Source of the DNA: Linderina pennispora
Taxonomy: Eukaryota > Kickxellomycota > Kickxellomycetes > Kickxellales > Kickxellaceae
Length of the DNA stretch: 30,321 bases
Direction of reading: 5' to 3'
Assembly: GCF_002104995.1 (NCBI RefSeq)
Contig: NW_024468365.1
Location: 1 to 30,321, forward strand
Positions within the stretch are counted from its first letter, which is position 1. Each line of letters begins with the position of its first letter. Below are positions 18,943 to 30,321 of this stretch, piece after piece. The notes beneath the pieces are model-generated. The model searched no databases. It saw nothing but the letters and a program-made list of their open reading frames with translations, and was not told where the DNA came from. The translations under genes and the position numbers were made by a program.

Positions 18943-21900
18943 ATGTCCTCACCCCTAGCTTTTGACGACACTCGATATGCTGCTCTGTCGTCGCCTGGCG
19001 ACCGGGAAATGTTCCTGTTCAAGTGGCTCTCCAATCTAAACGCGCATTTGGAAGCAGGCGCAACAACTGTAAGCATCAATTCGACAAGCATTCCGCGATG
19101 CACCCATTCTTCTCAGTGGATCTTGCTAATGAGCCAATTCCTGTAGGAATCGCTGAAGGACTGCCAACGGCGGCTGGAGCAGGTGCTGCTGGAAATAGCC
19201 ATGGTTCCACCCGCTACCCACACCAAAGCCAGCAACCGCCTCTCCTGGCTTGGCGGCGGCGGCGGGTCGCCGAACCCAGCTGCGAGTAGTGCAAGGCCTG
19301 TGATCTTGCAGCAGGTGCCGAAGCCGACACGAGTGATCCGGGATTTGATTGCAAAGTGCCTGGCTCGTTTGTATGAAATCGGGGATATGCGCACACTGGG
19401 CGAGACCTTGGACGCAATTCAGGGGGTAATGCAGGCGAAGAAGAAGACAGTGGAGCGCGAGGCACGGCTGGCCGGGTTTGTGTGCGCCAGTGTACTGTTC
19501 GAGGCATTGGCAAATAAGGCCGGCTTCCGGTTATTGAGCTGCTTTAACGACTTTGTGGCCATTGCACTCAAGGTTATAAAGACCACCAGCGAGGACATCT
19601 CAGTGCGCGTCGAGGCGACTAGGACTCTGAGCAAGCTGCTGCAGGGCGGTGGGAAGACGGCCAAGGACACCCAGGCCAAGGACATCATCAAGTGTGTGCG
19701 GCCCAACCTCCAGCACAAGTCGCCGCTGCTGGTGCTGGCCACGCTCAACGTGTTCGAGTCGCTTGTGTTCTTTACCACGTTTCTGCTGCCCGAGGCCCAG
19801 TTTGACGCTGGGTCGTTTATTACATCCTCGTTGCAAGATCTGTTGGCGAGCTCTACTCTGGTCATTCGCCGTGCTGCTGCCCGTCTGACGGCTGTCTTGA
19901 TATCCAGCACAATCACTCTATCTACAGCAACCACGGACACTGCAGCAGAAGCGCCGACTGGCAAGATCGCTGATCCAGCAATCAGGGCAATTGCAAAGTC
20001 GGCTGGATACCAGCTCAAGGCAGCATCGGCTAGCACGTCAGTGCGCAACAGCATGGAGGAGAGTGCTCGGGGTGCCAGCAAGTCGCCAGAGCCGTCGCGC
20101 CGCATGACCCCGTCGCCTATCGATGCCATGGATCGGAGCAATAGCGATACTGCCGCAAGGGACTCGGCAGGCAGAGGACGCAGGGGCACAGTCAGCATGG
20201 TTCGACCGGCTGAGAGCGGGTCAGCGGCTATCCAAAGCACGCGCTCGTCTAACGACTTGACAGCACAGGTCTCCACAGCTGTCAAAGGCGCAGCGGTTGT
20301 ATCGGCAGCTGTCACTGAGGCGTTTAGCAGCGGCGTGTCGCTCGCCCAGGCCCTTACGTGGCTATCGTCGATATTCATCAGGGCTAACTCGTCGCGAGAG
20401 CTACGAGCTGGAATCATCGATGCCTATGCTGCTTTGTTTGAGGAGCTTGGCACCAACGTTGTCGAGGCGCACTATGCAGTTATTCTCAACCATATCCTTG
20501 TTGATTTGGCATCCGCAACCCAAGTGCCCGGGTCGTCAGCAATCGACACACATACCAGGGCGGCGCGGCCGGGACTGACGCATGCGATTGGAACTCCGTC
20601 AAACCTCAACTCCAATGCATTCACAGAGCAGACAGGCGACAACGCAATTGGGGTTATTGGCGCCATCGATGCCCGCGCAGAAGCCGACATTCTGGCAGTA
20701 CGCACCATGTGCTCGTGGCTGCTTCGTGTTCCGATCGCCCAAGAGCTACTGACTGAGGGCGGCAAGATCAAGGCGGCCCGCGCCATATGGAATACCTGGC
20801 TCACTGGCTCACTTTCGCCTGACATTCTCGCCATGATTGAAGGCAATTCGCAGACTACCAGTATTGCTGACGTCGCTGCAGCTATGTTCATTTGGAAGCC
20901 ATCGCCGGGCACGTCGACAGGAGGAAGCGAGGTAGCATTGCTTGTGGCCCTGCGCGAATGGCGCATGCTGGTTGAAGACCTCGGTGAGCTGAGTCAGTCT
21001 CTCGACATTTTCCACCCAACCCCGACCGAGGTCAGCGACAGCTACTACAGCGATGCCAGCAAAAATTCGTGGATGGTCCCGCTGGAGAATTGGCTTGGGT
21101 ACCCGAACGAGGCGGTTCGTATCAGCGCCGCTGCGTGCTTAGGGTCGTTGATGCGCTATGACCGACTCCATACATCGCGCGTAGTGGCAACACTGGTGTC
21201 GCGGTTCCAACAGTTCTGCGCGCATTGCACCGCGCACGGAAACCCGTCGATTGACGCCATGAAGCGCTGTATCGGATACGCATACGGAATTGCAGCAGTA
21301 ATCAGCGTCAATGCTGCGCTGAAGGATTCGCATGCGTCGCTGTTGTCGGTTCCGCTTGATCTGGTAGAGTGGATCCACAGCATTGCGCTGCGGCTTCTCA
21401 ATGCTGCCTATCGACGCCTCGAGCCCGAGATCATTGATTCAGACAACAGCGGCACTAAGGTGGTAGCTGGTGTCAGCAGCGCCGATCCAGCAAACATCAG
21501 TATGTCACTTGGCACTGCGCCACTACAGGGTAGAGATCAAGAGGCAGTGATGCGGCGGCAGTCGCTCTCCAGATCACGACCCCGCCGCGCGACCGCACTG
21601 TTGAACATGCGTATGACTGCCGGCTGGGTGCTGCTGACCGGATTGACCAGCCTCGGCACAGACTTTATTGCAAACAGGGCGCGGTCGGATTGGCTTCCAC
21701 TGTGGACCTCGGCAATGCCGCAGCCCGACAGCGTCGGATCGAACGGATTTGTCACGTCCGACATGCCGTGGCATGTACGTGCACATCAGCTGCAGTCCCG
21801 CGTCATGGCATTATCGCATCTCCTGGCCTACCGCCGAGTGGCAAACGGTGGACTAGACGATGCAGAGATTAGGCAGCTGCTGACCTGCCTGCGGTTCACG

Positions 21901-24900
21901 CTCATGTTCGCCGATAATGCGCTTGATGCCCCGCCTCCGCCGTCGACAAATCGGACTCCTGGGACCAGGCACCTTTCAGGGGCGTCCCGGTCGTACGATA
22001 TAACTGATCCAGCCCGGCCATCGTGGCAGTTGCCGACACAGACGTCAATCCTGACTAGCCACATGCAGATCCGTGACCGGGTCATAGAGTGCCTGCAGAC
22101 CTTCGACGAGCCCGGCGTGCTGTCATCGCTGACACCGGTAATTACGCGGCTGGTCGAGTCGGTGCTTGCCAGCTCAGACAACATGTATGAAATCTATGGC
22201 GACCAAATTGGCTCTGCAATTTCAAGCGTTGCGAGGCAGCATGCTGTTCGGCGGGACCTCATGTCACCACGGCCCGCTGGTCAGCAGCTACAATCACCAC
22301 AAACAGCCCACCAGTCGCAGGGGAGCAGCGGTGGGACAAATGCAGCCTATTCATGTCAGCGTGGTTTCCGCAGCGGTCCCTGGGGCTATGAAGCGGAGAC
22401 TGGTGTAACTACATTGCTGCGCAGCGTTGTAGCCCGGAGCGGCGGTGCGACAGACATGTCCTCGGATCAGCAGTCGAGTGCCAGCATGCCAATGGCCAGT
22501 GGTGTGGCTGCTGGCGATGATTTTGCCAGCACACATATGCGTGCGGCAGAGTTCGACTGGCTGTTGACGCTGTGTCCAGTGCCCGCCAAGTTCCTAGCAA
22601 AGCAGCCGATTTCGACCATTGGAAATATCGGAGCTTTGTTAGCAGAATCGCCGGCATCGTTCATACTGTGCCAGCAGCCGGCGTCACCGTACACCAAGCT
22701 GGTTGACGATGCCATCCAGCTCTTCGGCCACCTGTTCCCAACTCTTTCGGAGAATGCGCAGCTGACAATCCTCGACGATCTGGTAATGCGTCTGAACCAG
22801 CTGCCGTTCAATTCGCACCGGTATCTTGCGGTTCTGACAAACATCCTGTCTGCACTTTATGCAGCGATGCAAGGCGGTGTATTGGTGCGCCAGGGCCTTA
22901 TTAGGCTCGCGAAAAATGGCCTTGCGACGCAGCAGTTTGAGATTGCGCCGCGTGTAGCCCGGGCAGTAGTTGAAATGACGCGCGCCGCACTTATCTTGCC
23001 GTCTCCCGAACACCGTCTACTGGCCGGTGAGATCATTGGGCATTTGGCGACCTTTACCCGGGATGCATCGACATCATATATGCCATACCTGCTCGAGCAT
23101 CTGACGAACCAGGCAATTCGATCGCGCGACCGCTTTGCGCGTGCTGGCACTGCGGTCGCCCTCGGCTCTCTATACTCACGCGCAGGATCAATTGTGGCCG
23201 GTGGGCTGTTGCGCCAGGTAGTAGTTTTGCTGCATTCTCTGGCCAGCGACAAGGACCCTATCGTCCATACGTGGGCAATTTCAGCGCTTGCTGAGGCAGC
23301 AATGTCCGCAGGTTTCATGTTTGAGCCCCACGCCCGCGACACGTTCCAGATGGCGCTAAAGCTGTTCCTCAGCGACTCGCACGCATTCCCGCTATATGCT
23401 TCTGCCCAGTGGATCCGTGGCAAGGAGCACTCGAGCAATACGGCCACAGACTGTGCCAGCTACGAGCGAGTGCTGCCGCTCCGGTCGATGATTGACCCAG
23501 CTGCGTGGGCCAAGCAGGCCGCGCAGAAACGGCCGGACGGTGCCAAAAACCGCGGTGTGGGCAGTATTGTTGCAACCAGCCGAGATGCGGCAATCACTCA
23601 CCCCAACAGTACCACTCACCACGGCAGAAGCGGCGACGAGCAGCGCGATGCAATGGCGGCGGCAAGTACTGGCGGCGAGGGCGATTATCAGTATGTGTGT
23701 GCGCGCAATGACGTGGATGCCTATGACGCACGGGCCGCAATCGGACACTTGGTCAGTTCGCTCATCCTTGTATTTGGCCCTGAGTTGCAAGTCGACAATG
23801 CGACAAGAGACTCGGTGACTACGCTGCTGAGGCAACTGCACCGCGCACTGCCATCAGTTGGCGTTCCTGTGCCAACGATGGGAACCGGTCTGCAACTGTC
23901 GCCGATCGTTGATCCTGATGCGCGCTGGCAGACAGTGGCGGAATTCGTGTTTGCGACCCAGAAGCAGCTGCTGTTCTTCCCCCCAAAGCAGCCAGAGTTT
24001 TTGCCATTGCTGGTGCGCCAGACATTGCGGCCGATGCTGCAGACCCGCCGGACCACATACTACGGCTATTCGTCTTGCGTCCACTCGTTCCAGCACGTCG
24101 CTGTGCTTGCCCTCGACAGCGTGCTGCGTCTCTATGGTGACCGGATCTTTGACTCGTTGGAGTCCAGCCAGGAATATTGGGCTGATTGGGCCATGGACGA
24201 TATCGTGTGGGAGTCCCTGGCCCTGCACAACACTATACGAGAGCAGACCAGTGTTTCTGGAACTGAGCGCGACTCGACAACGCTAATGAATGATCTGCGC
24301 AAGCTGGTACATTCGGTTATCAGTCTGATCGTGGACCACGACTACCAGCGCCTTGAGGCATTATGCGCCAAAACCAACGTATGTTTTGACGAGACTGGCG
24401 AAAAGGCACAGGCAATTTGCAACATATTGGACCTGGTCGAGACGCTATGCTCTGTGTTCACGAAGCGCGCGGGTGCGGTTCCGACGCTTGGCAGTCGCCG
24501 TACTCGCGGAAAAGCCAATTCGGACAGCAAGGCTGCCAAAGTGGACATTACCGAACCAGCTGTGATTGATGACGTGCGGCCATTCAACGCCGAAACGAAA
24601 AAGCTGGCAATTGCGGCTATAATCGCGATTCTCGATGTCATTGAGCGAGCCCGTCCCACAGCATCGTCACTGAACTTGCCACGTGGAAGGCGGCACTGGC
24701 GCTCGCACCCGCTCATCTCTCTGCTTGCTGACCTGGTGCGTGTCGGCTACATGGCAGCAACTTCGCCAGTGGCAGAGTCTGTAACGCTGTGCTGCCTAGG
24801 TCTGCATCTGCTGCAGCGCCTGATTGCGCAGTTCTGCGATGTTGAGGATCCTGAGATGCCCGGCGAAGGCATGCCGATCCTGGCCATTTACCAAGCGCAA

Positions 24901-27558
24901 TTGAACTCTGCGTTTATGCCTGCGCTCAGCAGTGCTGTTGTCGTCGATGCAGGTGTCGCACACAGGAGGCCGTCTATTCTGAAGCAGGCGGCCATGGGCA
25001 CCGCAGCTGCATATGTCGTCTCCGGCCTAATCACTGACCGTGGGTCTCTAGTGCGGATTGTACGCTTACTTGCTCCCCAGGCTGTGCTCCGATCGTCGGC
25101 ACCGGGGACACCGGGAGCAAAGCACAGGTTTGACGCCAGCAACGATCCCTTGGACACGAGTACGCCGCAGATGCACATTATCACCAAGCTTTCGATGCTG
25201 CGTACCTGGTCGGTGATTTTAGAGCATGCGGTCAAAACGCGCAGCGACAGTCTGCTCGATATTGTGCAGCTGCACATGCCTGTACTGAGCACCATGTGGC
25301 TAGACGCAGTCCGCGACACAGCCGTGATCGGTGTCAAACCCCGCGACATACTTGATGAGCTGGGCACGCTCAGCCAGCTCTCCAATACCCGTGTGGGCAA
25401 GGTTGCTCCTGATGTTGGTCTCGGGCTGAGTCTCGGGCTGGAGTCGACATACCTTGGGCTGGTGAACAAATCGCTCAATGTCTGGTACCGGTACCATTTG
25501 CCGCTGTTCTTGAGCTCCCTGTCTATGCTATTAAGTCCAGCGGCCAACGGCAGAGGCAGCCACAAGGTTGTCAGTGTGCTGAAATCCGGGTACGATGAGC
25601 TCCTTGGACACTTGCAGAACACACTCCCCATCTGCATCCCCAACATCTCAAACCTCCAGCTGCCCTCACAGTCGTCTGTTCTTCTACTCGGGTTTGTATT
25701 GCAGGAAATCTCGCGGCTTTCCGAACTGTCGTTGCGAACCACATTCACCGAACTGCCTTCAGATGGCCAGATCGGTAACCCGTTGATTCAGCCGATTGTT
25801 AACAAGCTGGTTGTGGGCGCATTGGGCATTGGTGGTTCAGACCGGAGCTACCAAGGCGACAGCGAAAGCGAACGAATCGCAAGTCTGGTACAAGCAGGCA
25901 TTGCTGTGTTTGGACCAACATCGCTGACATCGAATACTGGTGTGAAATGGACATCTGATATCCGCTTGCTCTCGTCGCTGCTATCCGCTCTAAGCGCACT
26001 TTTGCAGCAGTCGGGCGACCTCAAGTTTGCGGCACTGTTTGCAGCAACTGCTACAGCAGACAAAGCCGCACGGATGTCGTGGCTGGTCGATGACATTTGG
26101 AAGCAGGCGGTGTCGATTCCTTTGCAGCCCCTGTTCATATCGACCGAATGTGGAGATGGATCGCTCGATGAGAAGGATGCTAATCCGGTTGCCAAGCAGC
26201 AATGTGAAAACCGCCAAATGCGAGTTGATGTTGCTGCGAAGGCGCTGGATGCTGCACGATCTCTACTCGGATGTCTGCGTGCGACCAAGCAGCACGGAAG
26301 CGGACACAGCAGCCTAGCACTCTGGCTGTTTGATGGATCCGCTGGCGTCGAACCCGACTCATGCATCGGCTTGCTTGGGCTGTCCGGTTTTGGCAACTCG
26401 GTTCTGGCCGACATGATTGGCGTGTGGAAATTTGCGCAGAGCCAGGCAGTCGGTGCTATTGAAGGAGGCGCTGGCTCCATGATGCTTGCTTCACAATCAC
26501 TGGCTGTTATCGCTGACATTCTGGCTGAGGCTATCAGCTATAAAATGTCAGAATCGGGTGAGTTCCAAAAGTCAGTAGTGTCGCTTTGGCTTAGGCTGTG
26601 GCAGAAATCTGTACTTGCTGCTGGCACACCGCATGTGGCATTCGCGAGCCTTCGTGACTTTGTTGCATGCGTTATGGACAGGTGCACCACAGACAATGAA
26701 GAGTCTGCTGGTGATATCCTTACCGGGAGCTCCCTCGACAAGAGCCTAGGTCGCAGCGATGCAGTCCAAGTTATTGCGGCAGAAGTCAACAGTATGTTGT
26801 TCGAGTTGCTTGAGTCGACTGAGACCGATGTTTCTGCCAGATCGCTAGCAGTTGCCGCCATGCTCCTCGCCCACGACCCATCGGAGTCTGGCCATATCGT
26901 TGTTTCCAGCAGTGTGGCTGCCAAGTTCGTGTCTGCGTTCATTGCACAGCTGTCCAGCCACGCACTTACTGGTGCCCTCGATGTACCAGGGCATATGGCA
27001 GCGCCCAGCAAGAGCACTTTTGTTAGTTCCCCTGCTGTGCAGTCGCATATGCCCATGCTTGCCAAGGGCGCAATTCCTCGGCTAGCTGCTATTGTCGCCC
27101 GGAATCTACCCAGTCCTACCGACGATTCGCTGGTGATCGACAAGGCTCTGACAGCGTTGGTGATGTTTGCCGCTTACGAGTACACTGAGCCACGGGTATC
27201 CGAGTCTGTCATTTCGACAGTACTAATGCTGCTGCTTTCCATGCTGCCAGACAACTGCAGCCGGCTCAGTCTTACTCAAGTCAAGATCACCGAGTCGATT
27301 CTGAGCCTTGCTGCAGCATCGCCAGCCTCATTCAAGTCGATCCTGCTCAAAATATCGGCCACACAGCTGGTAGCAAAGCGCAGGCTCGAAGCAGCTATCA
27401 GATCCCGCGCTGAGCGTAGCCAGGGCAGCGACGAAAATGACGAACACGTTGAGAGAAACAACAGCGATGTGTCTGGTGGAGCGACGCCCGCGCTATCACC
27501 TGACGACAAGGCGGTGCCCAGTCGGATTGCGCTCAAGAGCGACTTTGCTGGGTTTTAA
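18943..27558 (+). CDS. LAA1: Giant HEAT-repeat protein, Laa1/HEATR5 family (AP-1 accessory protein)
   Basis: Exon 1 (18943-19068, 42 codons) gives FLFKWLSNLNAHL, the HEATR5 start region. It is spliced to exon 2 (19147-27558), which opens with ESLKDCQRRLEQVL. The total is 2,845 residues. Family landmarks are TRVIRDLIAKCLARLYEIGD near the N-terminus, RARSxxALGSLYSRAGS-type HEAT units around 23100-23300 (DRFARAGTAVALGSLYSRAG), FGPELQVDNATRDSV, QTVAEFVFATQKQLLFF, and a C-terminus ending RIALKSDF. Laa1 and HEATR5B work with the AP-1 clathrin adaptor at the trans-Golgi and endosomes and assist its membrane recruitment. Yeast Laa1 and human HEATR5B have about 2,000-2,070 residues, so this protein is about 800 longer. 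Part of the excess is Ser/Arg-rich disordered sequence (about 20040-20270 and 21930-22500). The frame is intact over 8.4 kb. Confidence 0.9.
19069..19146 (+). other. Intron of LAA1
   Basis: The intron is 78 nt and phase 0, with donor GTAAGC, a TTGCTAATG branch-like motif and acceptor CCTGTAG. It joins ...LEAGATT to ESLKDCQRRL. Confidence 0.85.
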
Positions 27559-28137
27559 CAGTGGCTATACTATGTTCCATTATTGAAATGCTAGTTATTC
27601 TGCACGAGCAGCATTCCAATGTATCATGACCTATTATCAGATACCACTGACCATGCTACCCGAAAGGGGCATTCTGGTGGTAGACGGATCCCAGCACAGC
27701 CACCAGACGAGACTATAAATACGGGAAACTAGACTGGCCATCGTATGATCCGACCCACGGCCTGCAGCTGGGCCTTCGCTGCTGTCTGAACTACCACTCC
27801 TGGTCATATACTATGCCGACGTTAGGGACGAATGCACCAGGTGCGCAACAGTATGAATGCCTTTGAGCTTGCACGAGATCGAGACATTGTGCTAAGGGAG
27901 TAACTCCATTGTTTGCAGCTGAATCAGGTCGCCCACCTTTACGTGTCTAGTACAAGGAGGTGTGGTCATCAGTCATAATATTGACATCGATGCCCTGCCC
28001 CAGCCAGCACGCAACAACCACCCTCTATTCAGACAAGTTATTCTGTACCAGCAGTATCCCCACACACCATTGACTATTGCAGATATAGCAAGTTCCTCAT
28101 CAGGAGGCTGGTGGGAACATCGGGCATTTTCTCTCCT
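27559..28137. other. Intergenic region between convergent LAA1 and ABCC copy 2
   Basis: This 579-base stretch carries the 3' flanks of two convergent genes. I see no further gene, repeat or RNA. Confidence 0.5.
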
Positions 28138-30321
28138 CAGCAAGTATTTGATGGATCGGCCTTCTCTACTGATTGCTTCACTAGCTGCGCAAAATGGCTC
28201 TCTGGGTCATGGCGCAGGTTGTCTGGGGCTCCGGACTCACAGATCTTGCCATCCTCGACCACCAGGACCATGTCGCTGCCCAGCGCATTCTCCACCCGGT
28301 GTGCAATCGAGATGACAGTGCAGCCAGCAACTCGTCGCGGATCAGCTGGTGTAGGAGATTGCTGGTCCCACTATCAATGGCTGCGGTGGACTCATCCAGC
28401 ACAAGGACCTTTGGCGCTTCAGTAGTGCCCGTGCCAGGCATATCTGCTGCTGTTGACCAACGCTCCATCCGCTGCCGTTCGAAGCACGGGACTGTCAAGA
28501 GCAACGTCCGACATGCCGACTGCTATCAGACAGCGTTGGATCTCTGAGTCAGCGTGCTTTCTGAACGGATCCAGGTTGTCGCGCACAGTGCCAGTCAACA
28601 GAACGATGTCTGCGGCACGACTCCCAGACGGCTGCGCAGAGCGTGTAAGTCAACAGTGCAATGTCGACGCCATCGATCAGGATTCTGCCTCACTGGCTTG
28701 AGCAAGCCAAACAGCGCCATGGAATGCTGTCTTGCCGCCCCGTCCGTCAACAACACTGACATGCTGCCCAGGCCTGATAGTGAAACGACATCCCGCTGAG
28801 CGCACGCTTGCCATCGACATTGTACGCGCAGTCACATTGTCAAATACAACCTGCCCCTCGCTGGCCAACCTCACCCACTGGCTCGCACTTTGCTGCATCT
28901 GACTGCTCCGTCTTTAGCCTGCTGTAGTGAATGTAGCGCGCAGACTTTGAAAAACCAGTGCGAATCGTGTAACTTTTGTGCGTTAAGTGCTGGAAGCGCG
29001 CCATCTGCAGCGATGTGACCAGCCGGATGGCAACCAGGTGTGAGTGGTTTATTCTTGCACCGCTGCTGATACCCAGCACAGTGACTATGTATGCAACATT
29101 GAGTGCCATCTCGCGCAGCACCGAGATACTCAGGTCAACCCAGGTGTAAATGAATTCCTCTGACCGCTTAACACACGAATAGTCATCCATACGCTGGAAC
29201 ATCAGCTCATTGGCATACTGGTGGTTTGAAAACGCTCGGATCGTGGCTGCTCCATCAAGCGACTGCTGGTATCTTGGGCTCTCTAGCTATGGCGTCGTTG
29301 AAGTTGTCGAGCGGCGTACGGCTGCCTTGATGATGAAGATCATGGCAGCGAGAAGAACCACCACGGCTGCAGGCATTATCGGGTGGAAACCAAAGACAAC
29401 CCAGGTCTCAAACAGAAGTTGGATTGAGTGTTTCATGAAATCGCCCACTAGCTCGGGCAGATCCTCGTCAATAACCTTTTGGCCATCGGTAAACAGCCCA
29501 ATAATGCGACCAGTGGGCACGGAAGAAAAGAACTGCAGCGATGCGTGTGTGACGCTGTAAAGCAGATCGCGGTGGGCCTTGACAAACATAGAGCGTCGCA
29601 CACAACGTTGGGCCACCAGTATCCTCCAAACTCGACCATGGTTAGAGCTCCCAGCCAGACCAGCTGACACCAAAGTGCTCAGTTGTTGGATTGCGCAAAA
29701 TCGACATCCAGGATACCGCATCTGCATCATCATCGCTGCCTGCACGGGGGAGGAAGACTGGAAAGGGCTTAGCCAACCACTGCTGCGAGTCTTGAGCGAT
29801 GAAAAAGTGGGCAGTCACAGTCACAAGCTGGCAGAGAATGAGCGCTACACCACATTTGCGAAGCATGTAGCGTGCAGGAATCAAAAACTTATCCATGGCG
29901 CTTGCGAACTTGGGCTCATAGCCATCGTGCTCTCGTATATTCGGCTTGTCTCCACTCGTTCTGTCTTTGGTATGGAGATGAGCACCCATGATTTGAGAGT
30001 TGTCTGGTAGTAACTCCAAAGATGAAGCAGGTGATAGGTCTGGCAGTGGCGAAGTGCTTTCTCTAAATCCTCTCCGAATTCAACTAATTTGCGCAGTTCG
30101 TTGGACTGCGAGATGAGCGTGCCAAATGGGACTGGACTGTGGATCTCGCCGTCGATAGCCAGGCTGACCGCATCTGCTCGCGCCAACACATTGACCTCGT
30201 TGGAGATGATGATACGCGATGTATGCTTGAGCAGGCCTGTTGCACTCGAGACAACGTTGGCAAACAGCCGGCTGCCCACATGCACGTCAACCGCTGAGAA
30301 AATGTTGTCGAGCAGATACAG
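28138..30321 (-). CDS. ABCC-family transporter, copy 2 (C-terminal half plus end of NBD1, frame-broken, cut by window edge)
   Basis: The gene reads leftward from beyond 30321 and ends with SHFAQLVKQSVEKADPSNTC and a TGA at 28138-28140. Order along the protein: end of NBD1 (HVGSRLFANVVSS, then IIISNEVNV with Asn at the H-loop), linker, TMD2 (RRSMFVKAHRDLLYSV, VPTGRIIGLFTDGQ, TIRAFSNHQYANELMFQ), then NBD2. The DNA of NBD1 (30091-30321) and NBD2 (about 28180-28949) is nearly identical to copy 1, while TMD2 is clearly diverged (HLTHKSYTIRTGFSKSARYIHYSRL-type similarity only). Compared with copy 1, NBD2 has about 14 one-base losses and one gain, mostly in C or G runs, which break the frame repeatedly. 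TMD2 and the linker are also broken. Substitutions in NBD2 are transitions and several are silent, so the gene may be intact in reality and the indels consensus errors. A young pseudogene is the alternative. Confidence 0.75.
28180..28949. repeat. NBD2 repeat block, copy 2
   Basis: This is the partner of 2655-3434. It is about 10 bases shorter because of many one-base losses such as AAA to AA, GGG to GG and CCCCC to CCCC. Confidence 0.9.
30091..30321. repeat. NBD1 repeat block, copy 2 (cut by window end)
   Basis: This is the partner of 4578-4808 at about 99 percent identity. Unlike the NBD2 block it has no indels. Confidence 0.95.

Noticed and set aside
19419-20417. 332-codon open frame antisense to LAA1
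   Set aside because: It lies fully inside the conserved LAA1 coding exon, mirrors its codon structure and has no recognisable domain. The same applies to the 286-codon antisense frame at 24888-25748 and the 223-codon one at 25848-26519.

Overview
The window looks like nuclear DNA of a filamentous or early-diverging fungus. It encodes conserved eukaryotic housekeeping proteins (MOB4, MDP1, NAA30, SYF1/XAB2, riboflavin kinase, Laa1/HEATR5). Its introns are short (78-352 nt) with CTAAC/CTAAT-like branch sites. It also carries a fungal-type fatty acid synthase beta relative and a eukaryotic tRNA-Pro. The lineage cannot be fixed from sequence alone; an early-diverging group such as Kickxellomycotina is only a guess.

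Layout. From 1 to 7386 everything reads on the minus strand: the 5' end of an acyl-CoA oxidase (cut by the window edge), a two-exon MOB4/phocein gene, an MDP1-type phosphatase, and a full-length ABCC (MRP/Ycf1-like) transporter. A long gene-poor stretch follows (7387-10789). Its right part (about 9885-10780) is strikingly AT-rich and holds a 138-bp palindromic MITE-like element; just before it lies a short relic that may be the start of RPA1. From 10790 to 27558 everything reads on the plus strand: a shortened FAS-beta-like protein, tRNA-Pro(CGG), NAA30, SYF1, FMN1 and a very large LAA1/HEATR5 gene. At the right edge a second, frame-broken ABCC transporter runs on the minus strand and is cut by the window end.

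The most unusual gene is the FAS-beta relative (10790-14347, 1158 codons after removing one 81-nt intron). It aligns with fungal Fas1 through the acetyl/starter transferase, then jumps over essentially the whole enoyl reductase to the dehydratase, and stops just before the malonyl/palmitoyl transferase. The catalytic Ser and His of the transferase and the Asp/His of the hot-dog dehydratase remain, so it looks like a selected AT-DH protein rather than a decayed FAS.

The two ABCC genes are about 25 kb apart on the same strand. Their nucleotide-binding domains are almost identical in DNA while their membrane domains are clearly diverged, which suggests gene conversion. Their NBD1 is degenerate at catalytic motifs. 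Several conserved genes (ACOX, MOB4, MDP1, ABC1, SYF1 and especially ABC2) carry one-base indels, often in homopolymers, whereas the 8.4-kb main exon of LAA1, the FAS-like gene, NAA30 and FMN1 are clean. Most of these breaks are more likely consensus errors than real pseudogenes.
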